DNA of 46,635 nt, from assembly GCA_005792355.1 (NCBI GenBank), contig SXSC01000303.1:1-46635 (forward strand), read 5' to 3'. The number at the start of each line of letters is the position of its first letter. Within the stretch, counting starts at the first letter, position 1. Under the pieces are notes generated by a model that did not search any database, had not been told where the DNA came from, and saw only the letters and a program-made list of their open reading frames with translations. Below, piece by piece: positions 15,866 through 23,636 of the stretch. Position numbers and translations under genes: made by a program. This DNA comes from Opitutaceae bacterium. Its GTDB lineage: Bacteria > Verrucomicrobiota > Verrucomicrobiia > Opitutales > Opitutaceae.

Positions 15866-15887
15866 GCGGGGTGGGGGCACCCCGCCT
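15866..15887. repeat. GCGGGGT-ACCCCGC hairpin repeat
   Basis: GCGGGGT and ACCCCGC pair perfectly around a GGGGGC loop. A closely related sequence (AGGCGGGGTGCCCC then TACCCCGC) occurs at 28132-28153 in the opposite orientation, so this is another repeat family. Confidence 0.5.
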
Positions 15888-15943
15888 CCATCTGACCAAA
15901 TCGTGTAATGCTATCCCGAAAGGTCGCGGGCCTCTGAAAGCAC

Positions 15944-15994
15944 TTGACGCGGCACGGCATGATTTTCATTCATTTCACTGAAATTTTCATTCAG
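15944..15994 (+). promoter_or_regulatory. Probable promoter and autoregulatory site of the LacI gene
   Basis: TTGACG at 15944-15949 could be a -35 box. Just downstream, ATTTTCATTCA occurs twice (15962-15972 and 15983-15993), 21 bp or two helical turns apart, and the palindrome TTTCACTGAAA (15973-15983) sits between. LacI-type regulators commonly bind palindromes next to their own gene, so autoregulation is likely but inferred. Confidence 0.4.
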
Positions 15995-16011
15995 CACTCC
16001 ACCCATACCCC

Positions 16012-17061
16012 ATGCTGATCACCGAGATCGCGAAGAAAGCGAAGGTCTCGCCCGCCACGGTGTCGCGGGCGATCAACCAGCCGCAGATCGTCGCGCCCGA
16101 CAGCCTGGCCCGGGTTCGCCAGGTGATGGAGCAGCACAATTACGTGCCCGCCCCGCTTCACCGGCGGCGGGGCCCGAAGCCGCGCACCTCGGACCAGCGG
16201 CGCATCGGCGTCTGGTTCGTCGGCGCCCGCGCCAACAATCCAAGCCATAACTGGTTTCAGGATCAGTTGCTCCACGTGCAGTCCAACGACACCCGCTACC
16301 GGGTCGACCTGCGTGTGCTGTTTTCAAGTTCGCCGGACGAATTGCCCGCCAGCCTCGCCACCGAGCATCTGGACGGCCTGATTATTCAAGGCATGGAGCC
16401 CTCCCCGGCCTGCCTCGCCAAGCTGCGCGACCTGCCCCACGTCTGGTTCATGACCCGTCGCTCCAGCACCTACCCGGGTGATTACGTCGAGCCGAACAAC
16501 GACGAAAACGGCCGCCTGGCCGCCGACTACCTGGTGCAGCACGGCCACAAGGCGGCGGCGGTCATCAGCACCGATCCCGACTACAGCGCGGTCGCCCGGC
16601 GGGTGAAGGCGTTTCTCGAGCGGGCGGCGGAACTGAAGCTTCCGGTACATTCCATCCTCGGGAAGTCCAACCCCGGGGTCAGCTACCTCGAAGTCGCGCC
16701 CGTCCACGGCGAAAGCGACACCCTGGTGCGCACGCTGCTCGCGACCGCGCCGCGCGCGACCGGACTCTACATTCCCGTCGACCATTTTTGCGGCTCGTTC
16801 TTCCGGGCGCTGCGGGAAGCGGGCAAGAAACCCGGCCGCGATTTCGAGGCGATTTTGGGCAATTACAACCCGACCATTTACCACAATCTCGATCACTTCC
16901 CAACGGCGATCGACGTCAACCTGCCCACCTTGATCCGCAAGGTCGTCGACCATCTTTTTTGGCGCATCGAAAATCGCTCGACAGCGGGGCGAATTGGCAT
17001 TTCTGTTTCGCCCACGCTCGTGCCGCGACCCAACGGCAGCGAACCAGCCGGCACCCACTAA
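16012..17061 (+). CDS. LacI family transcriptional regulator
   Basis: The protein has 349 residues. Residues 2-48 form the helix-turn-helix and hinge (ITEIAKKAKVSPATVSRAIN...VRQVMEQHNYVP), very close to the LacI/GalR consensus. The rest is a periplasmic-binding-protein-like sensor, with LDGLIIQG, a PNNDENGRLAADYLVQHGH stretch and a late VVDHLFWRIEN helix. Members bind a sugar or phosphosugar and switch catabolic operons. It lies 70 bp before the TonB receptor gene on the same strand and downstream of the isomerase, so both the receptor and the rhamnosidase operon are candidate targets. A repressor of the sugar locus is the likeliest role. Confidence 0.93.
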   Translation: MLITEIAKKAKVSPATVSRAINQPQIVAPDSLARVRQVMEQHNYVPAPLHRRRGPKPRTSDQRRIGVWFVGARANNPSHNWFQDQLLHVQSNDTRYRVDLRVLFSSSPDELPASLATEHLDGLIIQGMEPSPACLAKLRDLPHVWFMTRRSSTYPGDYVEPNNDENGRLAADYLVQHGHKAAAVISTDPDYSAVARRVKAFLERAAELKLPVHSILGKSNPGVSYLEVAPVHGESDTLVRTLLATAPRATGLYIPVDHFCGSFFRALREAGKKPGRDFEAILGNYNPTIYHNLDHFPTAIDVNLPTLIRKVVDHLFWRIENRSTAGRIGISVSPTLVPRPNGSEPAGTH

Positions 17062-17093
17062 CAACCCACTATCACGCGCTGTTCGCATCCATT

Positions 17094-17112
17094 TTCCGAA
17101 AAATCATCGGAA
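17094..17112. promoter_or_regulatory. Inverted repeat before the TonB receptor
   Basis: TTCCGA and TCGGAA flank a 7-base AAAATCA spacer, 19 bp before the receptor's ATG. It could be an operator or an mRNA hairpin that affects translation. The evidence is only position and symmetry. Confidence 0.3.
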
Positions 17113-17131
17113 TCCCGCAACCCTAACCAAA

Positions 17132-20100
17132 ATGAACCCAGCTATGACCAAACCAGCAAACTCCGCCAGGCGCGCCCTGGCGACGACGCTGGCGGTGCTG
17201 AGCGTCGCTCCGTTTGCCCTCGCGCAATCGGGCGACGCCGCCGCACTCCGCCGGCTCCAGGAAGAAAACGCCGCGCTGCGCAAGCAGCTCGCCGAAATCC
17301 AGTCCAAGGGCGCCCCCGCTCCCGCCATCCAGCCCGCCGCCGCCCCCGCGGTGCGCGCTCCGGCGACGAGCAGCTCGGTGGCGGCTCCCACGCCCCTCGG
17401 CACCGACGAGGGCGTTGCCACCCTATCACCCTTCGAAGTGCGCACGGACAAGGACAGTGGCTACCTCCGCACCAATTCCGCCACCGCAACCAAGATTGGC
17501 ATGGAGATTCAGAAAGTACCGTTGAATATTTCGGTCATCTCCCGCGAATTTCTGGATGATACCAACGTGCGGTCGCTCACGGACCTCTTCCGCTATTCGG
17601 CCGCCTCTGCGGGCGACACGCGGTTTGCCATGCGTGTGCCGGCCAACGAAGCGACTCCGCAGGGTGCCTTCACGATGCGCGGCTTCTCCGTCAATACCCT
17701 GATGCGCGACGGCATTTTCCGTTACACCGCGTACAGCGTCGACAACGTCGATCGCGTCGAGGTCGTCAAGGGACCGGCGTCGGTCTTCTTCGGCCAGGGT
17801 TATCCCGGCGGCGTCATCAACTACATCACCAAGCGGGCTTCGTTCGCCAAAGTGCCAACGACGTTCGCCTATCTGGTCGACGGCAACGGTGGCGATAAGA
17901 TCAAGTACGATCATAATGTCGTGCTCTCCAAGAAGACGGCCTTCCGGGTCGTGGGGGCCTATGATGATACCGTCGGCGAGCGCCGGTTTGAGTTCAAAAA
18001 GGGATTCAATGTCACGCCGTCACTCACGATCGTGCCTTTCGAAAGCGGCAAGGTTCGCGTCAACCTCGATTTCGAATACCTGAAGGAACGCTTCAACTAT
18101 AACGACTACGATTGGATCTTCAGCGACTTCGCCGGCTGGCAGAGCGCCGCCCGGACTGGGCAATACGGCACTTCCACGGCCACACTATCCAATACCATCG
18201 CAATCCCGGGTGGCACGGCGGTCGTGCAGAACACGACCACCCCGACGGTGGCGTATGCGACCTATATCAACAACAAGCGCGTCGCGACCGGAAATCTTTC
18301 CCTCCCGGCCTACACGAATGTCAAGCGCGGTGGCTATTATATCGATACGACGAACAAGACGATTTATGACGAGGCGTTCAACTACACGAGCCGCGGTTCG
18401 TGGAGCGACAACGAAGTCAAGGTGGCGACGGCTTCGGTCGACTTCACTCCTTTCACCTGGCTCAGCGGCCGCGCCGCTTTTGTCCGCGATGTTTCGAATT
18501 TCTATAATTCCGGCAACAGCGCCGTCACCACTCCCTATGCCGACGGCGTGCATTGGAACGTCGGCCTCAGTGGCGGCGGCTCCGGTTATTACCGCGAGAC
18601 GACGACCTCTCTCATGGACCTTGTGTTTCAAAAAGACTTCATGGGCGTGAAAAACAAGCTGCTCGTCGGAGCTCAGAAATCCGACTGGCGCCAGAATTAC
18701 ATGGGCAAGGCCGCTCCTTCGGACGTCAATCTGGCCTTCCTCCCCGGCGCGCGTAACGCGACTTCCAATCCTGACTATCCGATTAACCCGAAGGTCTATG
18801 ACTTTGGCGGCGTGCCGACCAATCAGATCATCAGACAACGCGACGGCTCAATCAAACCCGTGCGTCAGATCTACACCAATTGGGACCCGGGCGCGGAAAT
18901 CAGCCCCGATATCAGCGTGTACTGGCAGGATGACCGCAACGCGCTCGACGGCTATCGCCCGACCAACCAGAGCATGTATGCCAATTACCAGGGTTCGTTC
19001 TTCAAGGATCGCCTGACCGTGCTGGCCGGCTACCGCGAAGAAAAACGCTGGGAACGCTGGCAGGATCAGTCGAACAACTTCCCGTGGTACATTTTCACGT
19101 CCGACATGATCACGAACCCCAATGCCTACCCCGAAGACGTCTGGGGCCATTCGAAAGCCTACCAGCAGACCATTCCGCTCGATCAGAAGGGTCGCTCGTC
19201 AATGGCCGGCCTTTCGTTCGCGGTCACCAAACAGATCAACGTGTACGCGTCCGCCTCGAAACTGTTTAAGTTCAACTCGGGCAACGTCGGCGGCTTCTTC
19301 CCCGGACCGGGCCTTGGCGACGAACTGAGTGTCTACCAAAGCGCGCTCAACCACGGTGGTGGTCGCTTCACGTACCTCGGTACGGTGATCACGTCCGTCG
19401 CCCAGGCCAAGCAGGTCATGGAGGCACGCGGCGCGTACGCGCAGATCAAGAACGAGTCCGGCACCAATGCCGAAATCGGCGCCAAGCTCTCGACAACCGA
19501 CAACAAGCTCGTCGGCACGCTGTCGTTCTTCCGTGGCGAACGATCCAATCAAAGGCTCGACGACGGCGCGAAGCAGTCGAACTTGGAGGAACCGTTCAAT
19601 TTCAGCACCACGCTGTTTGCCCCGGGCTCCTACGGCTACAACTCCCGTAACTTCCGTTGGCGGACCACTGATCTGAAAAACCGGATCGAGGGTGGAGAGG
19701 CAGAGGTCATCTGGTCGCCGCGCCGGAACTTCCAAGCCGTGATCAACGGCTCCTGGCTCTGGACCGCGAAAACGGTTTTCGACAAGACCCGCGCGGCTCC
19801 CGGCACGGCGGCGTACACCGCCTCCACTGCGGCCGCCAAGATCGCCTCGGATATTTATTACACTGCCCGCTTGGAAAACGTGCCGGAATACCGGCTCAAC
19901 GCCTTCGGCAAATACACGCTCACTGACACGGTGGCCCGCGGCACCGCGCTCGGACTGGGCATGCGTTACTCCTCCAAGGCGGTCGTCAGCCGCTCGGTGG
20001 ACTGGAATCCCCTGGCCGGCGGCTACCAGTCCGGCGACTATGTCGTGTTCGATGCCACGATTGGTTATCCGTGGGAAGTCTTCGGCTACCGCATCACGAC

Positions 20101-20203
20101 CTCGCTGGGCGTGTATAACATCATGGACGAAAAATACTCGGAAGGGTCTTTTGCCCAATCGCCCGCCCGCAACTGGCTGATGACCGCTACCGTGAAGTTC
20201 TAA
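17132..20203 (+). CDS. TonB-dependent outer membrane receptor
   Basis: The protein has 1023 residues. A Sec leader (to about residue 31, ending ALA) is followed by a leucine-heptad stretch AALRRLQEENAALRKQLAEI (about 36-55) and an Ala/Pro-rich linker. LSPFEVRTDKDSGY marks entry to the plug domain. The plug carries IQKVPLNISVISREFLDD, TMRGFSVN, and the conserved VDRVEVVKGPASVFFGQGYPGGVINYITK. A long barrel follows, ending in ATVKF with the terminal Phe typical of outer-membrane proteins. Such receptors take up large ligands such as oligosaccharides or siderophores using TonB energy; the sugar locus around it favours a glycan. I used the ATG at 17132; a second one at 17144 is possible. An efficient terminator follows. 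Confidence 0.95.
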   Translation: MNPAMTKPANSARRALATTLAVLSVAPFALAQSGDAAALRRLQEENAALRKQLAEIQSKGAPAPAIQPAAAPAVRAPATSSSVAAPTPLGTDEGVATLSPFEVRTDKDSGYLRTNSATATKIGMEIQKVPLNISVISREFLDDTNVRSLTDLFRYSAASAGDTRFAMRVPANEATPQGAFTMRGFSVNTLMRDGIFRYTAYSVDNVDRVEVVKGPASVFFGQGYPGGVINYITKRASFAKVPTTFAYLVDGNGGDKIKYDHNVVLSKKTAFRVVGAYDDTVGERRFEFKKGFNVTPSLTIVPFESGKVRVNLDFEYLKERFNYNDYDWIFSDFAGWQSAARTGQYGTSTATLSNTIAIPGGTAVVQNTTTPTVAYATYINNKRVATGNLSLPAYTNVKRGGYYIDTTNKTIYDEAFNYTSRGSWSDNEVKVATASVDFTPFTWLSGRAAFVRDVSNFYNSGNSAVTTPYADGVHWNVGLSGGGSGYYRETTTSLMDLVFQKDFMGVKNKLLVGAQKSDWRQNYMGKAAPSDVNLAFLPGARNATSNPDYPINPKVYDFGGVPTNQIIRQRDGSIKPVRQIYTNWDPGAEISPDISVYWQDDRNALDGYRPTNQSMYANYQGSFFKDRLTVLAGYREEKRWERWQDQSNNFPWYIFTSDMITNPNAYPEDVWGHSKAYQQTIPLDQKGRSSMAGLSFAVTKQINVYASASKLFKFNSGNVGGFFPGPGLGDELSVYQSALNHGGGRFTYLGTVITSVAQAKQVMEARGAYAQIKNESGTNAEIGAKLSTTDNKLVGTLSFFRGERSNQRLDDGAKQSNLEEPFNFSTTLFAPGSYGYNSRNFRWRTTDLKNRIEGGEAEVIWSPRRNFQAVINGSWLWTAKTVFDKTRAAPGTAAYTASTAAAKIASDIYYTARLENVPEYRLNAFGKYTLTDTVARGTALGLGMRYSSKAVVSRSVDWNPLAGGYQSGDYVVFDATIGYPWEVFGYRITTSLGVYNIMDEKYSEGSFAQSPARNWLMTATVKF

Positions 20204-20235
20204 TTCCCGCCTGCGCGCTGCGCATCCAATCGCAA

Positions 20236-20267
20236 AGCGGAGGCCGGCAGCCGGCCTCCGCTTTTTT
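20236..20267 (+). terminator. Rho-independent terminator of the TonB receptor gene
   Basis: AGCGGAGGCCGG pairs perfectly with CCGGCCTCCGCT around a CAG loop, and a run of T follows to 20267. This is a textbook intrinsic terminator and separates the receptor from the lipoprotein gene. Confidence 0.93.
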
Positions 20268-20290
20268 GTGCCCCAAAAAACTTGTTTAAA

Positions 20291-20779
20291 ATGAAGCTTC
20301 CTTTTTTCGCCAGCCTGATGGCACTTCCCCTCGCGCTCCTTACCCCGGGCTGCCAGAATCCCCGTGCGACCCGGATTCAGGAAAACGCGGCACTTTATGC
20401 CTCGCTCGATCCGTTTACCCGAAAGCTCGTTTCAGACGGGCTGTTCGACCACGGTTTTACGCCGGAAGTCCTGCTCATGTCGTTGGGAAAGCCGAACCGC
20501 GTTACGGTCACTGAAACGGACCGCGGCCACGTCGAGATTTGGAGCTACCGCAATTACCTTTATGGCAATGAAGCCGCCGTGAAAATCGGCGGCAGCACGC
20601 CCGGAGCCAAGCCCGCCGGCACCGTGCTTTCGTCGAGTGCTCCCGGCGGGCCCAGCCTGATGAGCACCAAGGCCAGCCCTTCACAGCCCACGATTACCGA
20701 CGTTAACGACGTCACGCTCGGTACACTTTACATCGAATTTGTCGAAGGCCGATTGGTGGCTGCGCGAGTGGTGCAGTAG
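20291..20779 (+). CDS. Putative lipoprotein, BamE/SmpA-like
   Basis: The protein has 162 residues. A short hydrophobic leader ends in LLTPGC, an approximate lipobox with Cys near residue 24. The middle PEVLLMSLGKPNRVTVTETDRGHVEIWSY (about 60-88) recalls the 'LG.P..V......EIW.Y' pattern of BamE/SmpA-type small outer-membrane lipoproteins. The stretch after it is Ser/Pro/Gly-rich and looks disordered, and the last 20 residues return to a strand (TLYIEFVEGRLVAARVV). The function is unknown. A terminator lies just upstream, so it probably has its own promoter. The ATG at 20291 is preferred over a TTG 9 bases earlier. Confidence 0.7.
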   Translation: MKLPFFASLMALPLALLTPGCQNPRATRIQENAALYASLDPFTRKLVSDGLFDHGFTPEVLLMSLGKPNRVTVTETDRGHVEIWSYRNYLYGNEAAVKIGGSTPGAKPAGTVLSSSAPGGPSLMSTKASPSQPTITDVNDVTLGTLYIEFVEGRLVAARVVQ

Positions 20780-20785
20780 GACGCG

Positions 20786-20842
20786 GTGAGGTCATCGGAA
20801 TCAACCGATCGGTCCCGGTCGGCGTTCACCTTGATCGAGCTC
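20786..20842 (+). pseudogene. Possible remnant of a prepilin-type N-terminus
   Basis: A GTG at 20786 with AGGA 5 bases upstream starts a frame reading ...[11 protein letters not shown]. The sequence FTLIEL is the classic type IV prepilin cleavage and methylation motif. The expected hydrophobic helix (LVVIAIIAIL or similar) is absent: the frame turns to [12 protein letters not shown]. So it looks like the truncated start of a pseudopilin gene, though chance cannot be excluded for so short a match. Confidence 0.3.
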
Positions 20843-20990
20843 GGCGTCGACGTGCACCGAGGCGCTCACGAGCATTCGCGTCCCCGCGGAAGCCGAGGAG
20901 CAATCCCGAAGTGTCAGCCGTTTTGCGAGTCACGAACTGCGTGGAGTGCATCTCCGAATTGGCGCCACGAGTAAGAGAGCGAGTGAAAGG

Positions 20991-21120
20991 AAGGGCGCTT
21001 GCCCAAGCGCCCTTGGCGACAGCCGCCTGGCGGCGGTTGGGCAACCGCCGATCCGTCGGCACCGCAGGGTCCGACGCATCACCGTCAACTCTGAGAGTTG
21101 TGTGGCGCAGCAGCCGCCAC
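20991..21120. repeat. Cluster of short hairpins
   Basis: AAGGGCGCTTG/CAAGCGCCCTT (20991-21014) and CGGCGGTTG/CAACCGCCG (21031-21050) are both perfect stems around a 2-base loop. AACTCTGAGAGTT and GTGTGGC...GCCACAC follow within 21082-21122. Four hairpins in about 130 bp, two of them with a TTG..CAA core, suggest REP-like elements in tandem. Confidence 0.55.
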
Positions 21121-21191
21121 ACGACTCGAACCGGCAGATGCGCCCCGTCCGTGGGCTTGCGACGCCCCCCCTGCAGGGATTGGATGACCGC

Positions 21192-23636
21192 ATGCTTCAC
21201 CCCGTTCACCCGCCAACCGCCTACGCGTCCCGCTCCGGCCGCAACCTCGGCTTCGCCTTTGCCGCCCTTTTGTTCGTGTGCGTGCAGGCGGCCGAACCGC
21301 CGACCGTCCGGCATACCGTCGCCGGCCTGACCAAGGACGTGGAGATTCTCGTGGATCGTTGGGGCGTGCCGCACATCTACGCGCAGACGACCTACGACGC
21401 GTTCTTCGCCCAGGGTTTCAACGCCGCCCGTGACCGGCTCTGGCAAATCGATCACTGGCGCTAGCGCGGGCTCGGCGAACTCGCGCGCGACTTCGGCCCC
21501 GCCTGGGTCGAGCATGATCGCGCCGCGCGGCTCTTCCAGTTTCGCGGCGACCTGCACGCCGAGTGGCTTGCCTACGCGTCCGACGCCAAACGGATCGTCG
21601 AAAACTTCGTCGCCGGCATCAACGCCTACGTGCGGCTCACGCGCGAACAGCCGGCCCTGCTCCCACCGGAATTCGCGCTCCTCGGCTACCAGCCCGCCCT
21701 CTGGATTCCCGCGGATGTCGTGCGCATCCGCAGCCACGGACTCGCCAGCAATGTCACGGCCGAAGTCGCCCGCGCGCGCACGGTTGCCATCGCCGGCCTC
21801 GAGATCGACGCGTTTCGCCGTGCGCTCGAGCCCGCCTGGCAGACGCGCGTGCCGGACGGGCTCGACCCGGCCATCATCCCCGCCGGCGTGCTCCGCCACT
21901 ACACGCTCGCGCGCGAGGCGCTCGTCTTCACGCCGGCCATGCTCCGCGGCACATCCCCGCCAGCGCGCACCGGTGCGGTCGAACCGCCGGAGGCGATCGG
22001 GCGCCACGCTTCCGAGAGCAATAATTTCGCCCTCGCACCAAGCCGCTCCACCACGGGACGCGCCATCCTCGCCAACGATCCCCACCGCGCGCACGGGGTG
22101 CCGAGCCTCCGCTACTTTGCCCATCTCTCCGCTCCGGGCCTCGACGTGGTCGGCGCGGGCGAACCGTTTCTTCCCGGCGTCTCCCTCGGTCACAACCGAA
22201 CCATCGCGTTTGGGCTGACGATTTTCGCCATCGATCAGGAAGACCTCTACGTCTACGAAACCAATCCCGCGGCGCCCGATGAGTACCGCTACGCCGGCCG
22301 CTGGGAGCCGATGATCGTGAGCACCGAGTCGATCGCCGTGCGCGGTGCGGCGCCGCGCAGTGCCACCCTGAAGTTCACGCGCCACGGGCCCGTGATTTAC
22401 GAGGACACGGCCGGGCATCGCGCGTATGCGCTCCGCGCCGCGTGGCTGCAGCCGGGCGGTGTGCCCTACCTCGCGAGCCTCGAATACCAGCGGGCCACCC
22501 ACTGGGACGCGTTTCTCGCCGCCATGAACCGTCACGCCACGCCGCCGCTCAATTACCTCTACGCCGACACCGCCGGCAACATCGGCTGGGCGCCATCCGG
22601 GCTCGCGCCAGTTCGTCCCAATTGGGACGGGCTGATGCCCGTGCCGGGCGACGGCCGCTACGAGTGGGGCGGATTCCGTTCCATGGACGAACTGCCCCGC
22701 GTCTTCAATCCGCCCGCCGGCTGGTTCGGCACCTCGAACGAGATGAACCTCCCGCCCGCCCCCGCCGTCACCGCGCTCAAGCTCGGTTTCGAGTGGGCCG
22801 ATCCCGCGCGGGCCCTGCGCCAGCCGCAGATTTTTGGCGGCACGCGTACGTTCAGCGTACCGGAGGTGATCGCCGCGCAAACGGACATCACCAACGTCAT
22901 CGGCCAGCGCGCGACCGCCTTGCTCGCGCATCTCCCGCCTCCCACCGAGATTTCCCTCGCCGCGGCTCTGCGGACGTTGCGCGCGTGGGATCATCGGGCG
23001 GCACGCGACTCGGTCGGCGCCACGATCTGCAATGTCTGGTTCCACCGGCACGTGCGGCCGGCGGTGGTCCGGCGGGTCGTGCCCGCCGCAGCCGTCACCC
23101 TCGTGGGAAACGGCAGCGCCGTGAACATCCTCGCGCTGCTCGAAACGCCCGATGCCCGCCTCGGCCCCGAGCCGGCGAAGGCTCGCGACGAAATTCTCCT
23201 CGCCGCGCTCCGCCCCACGGTTGACGAACTCACGAAACGACTGGGGCCGGAGCAGTCGCAATGGCAATGGGGCCGGTTGCATCAGGCGTTGTTCGAACAC
23301 CCGCTCGCGGCGGTGGCGCCCGAGGCCACGCGCGCGCAGTGGAATGTCGGCCCCATCGACAAGGCGGGCGACGACGAATCCCTCGGCCGCAGCACCTGGC
23401 GCTCCGCCGACTTCCGGCTGACCGCGGGCGCCTCGGCGCGCTTCGTCACCGAGGTCGGCGATTGGTCCAACGCCTGGGCCACGAACAGCCCGGGCCAGTC
23501 CGGCGATCCTCGCAGCCCGCACTACCGCGATCTCTTCGACGATTGGGCGCACGACAGATATTTTCCGTTGCTTTTCGATCGCCCCGCGGTCGAAAAGTCC
23601 GCCCAACAGCGCATCGTGCTGGTCCCCCTTCCATGA
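21192..23636 (+). pseudogene. Penicillin acylase family (NTN hydrolase), interrupted by an in-frame TAG
   Basis: The open frame from the ATG at 21192 codes for 814 residues if codon 91 (TAG, 21462-21464) is read through. Before the stop it reads ...[11 protein letters not shown] and after it RGLGELARDFGPAWVEHD, where family proteins read LW..D.WR(R/K)RGLG. So the stop replaces one codon in an otherwise continuous and conserved sequence. A leader lies at about residues 18-33. The start of the beta chain, with nucleophile Ser276, is in ESNNFALAPSRSTTGRAILANDPHRA; the motif is fully kept. The family self-cleaves and hydrolyses amides such as beta-lactam or acyl-homoserine lactone side chains. 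It is either a recent pseudogene, a sequencing or assembly error, or subject to amber readthrough. The next gene overlaps its stop by 4 bp. Confidence 0.85.

Larger units (their letters stand above)
15584..16011. other. 428-bp repeat-rich intergenic region
   Basis: No gene is seen. It holds three separate repeats, described in their own entries, and at its 3' end the control region of the LacI gene. A TCTCGG...CCCGAGA inverted pair spans 15662-15690. Confidence 0.6.
20780..21191. other. 412-bp gap with a possible pilin-start relic and hairpins
   Basis: No intact gene is seen. It starts with a short prepilin-like relic and continues into a cluster of hairpins, both described in their own entries, then leads into the acylase start. 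Confidence 0.55.

Noticed and set aside
16994..17131. N-terminal extension of the TonB receptor
   Set aside because: The extra 46 codons overlap the end of the LacI gene and would place the leader internally; the ATG at 17132 puts a normal signal peptide first.
20826..23606. A long minus-strand open frame of over 900 codons opposite the acylase gene
   Set aside because: The reading is Arg/Gly-rich with no recognisable domain, and it mirrors the third-position GC bias of the real gene on the plus strand. The plus strand carries a clear enzyme family.
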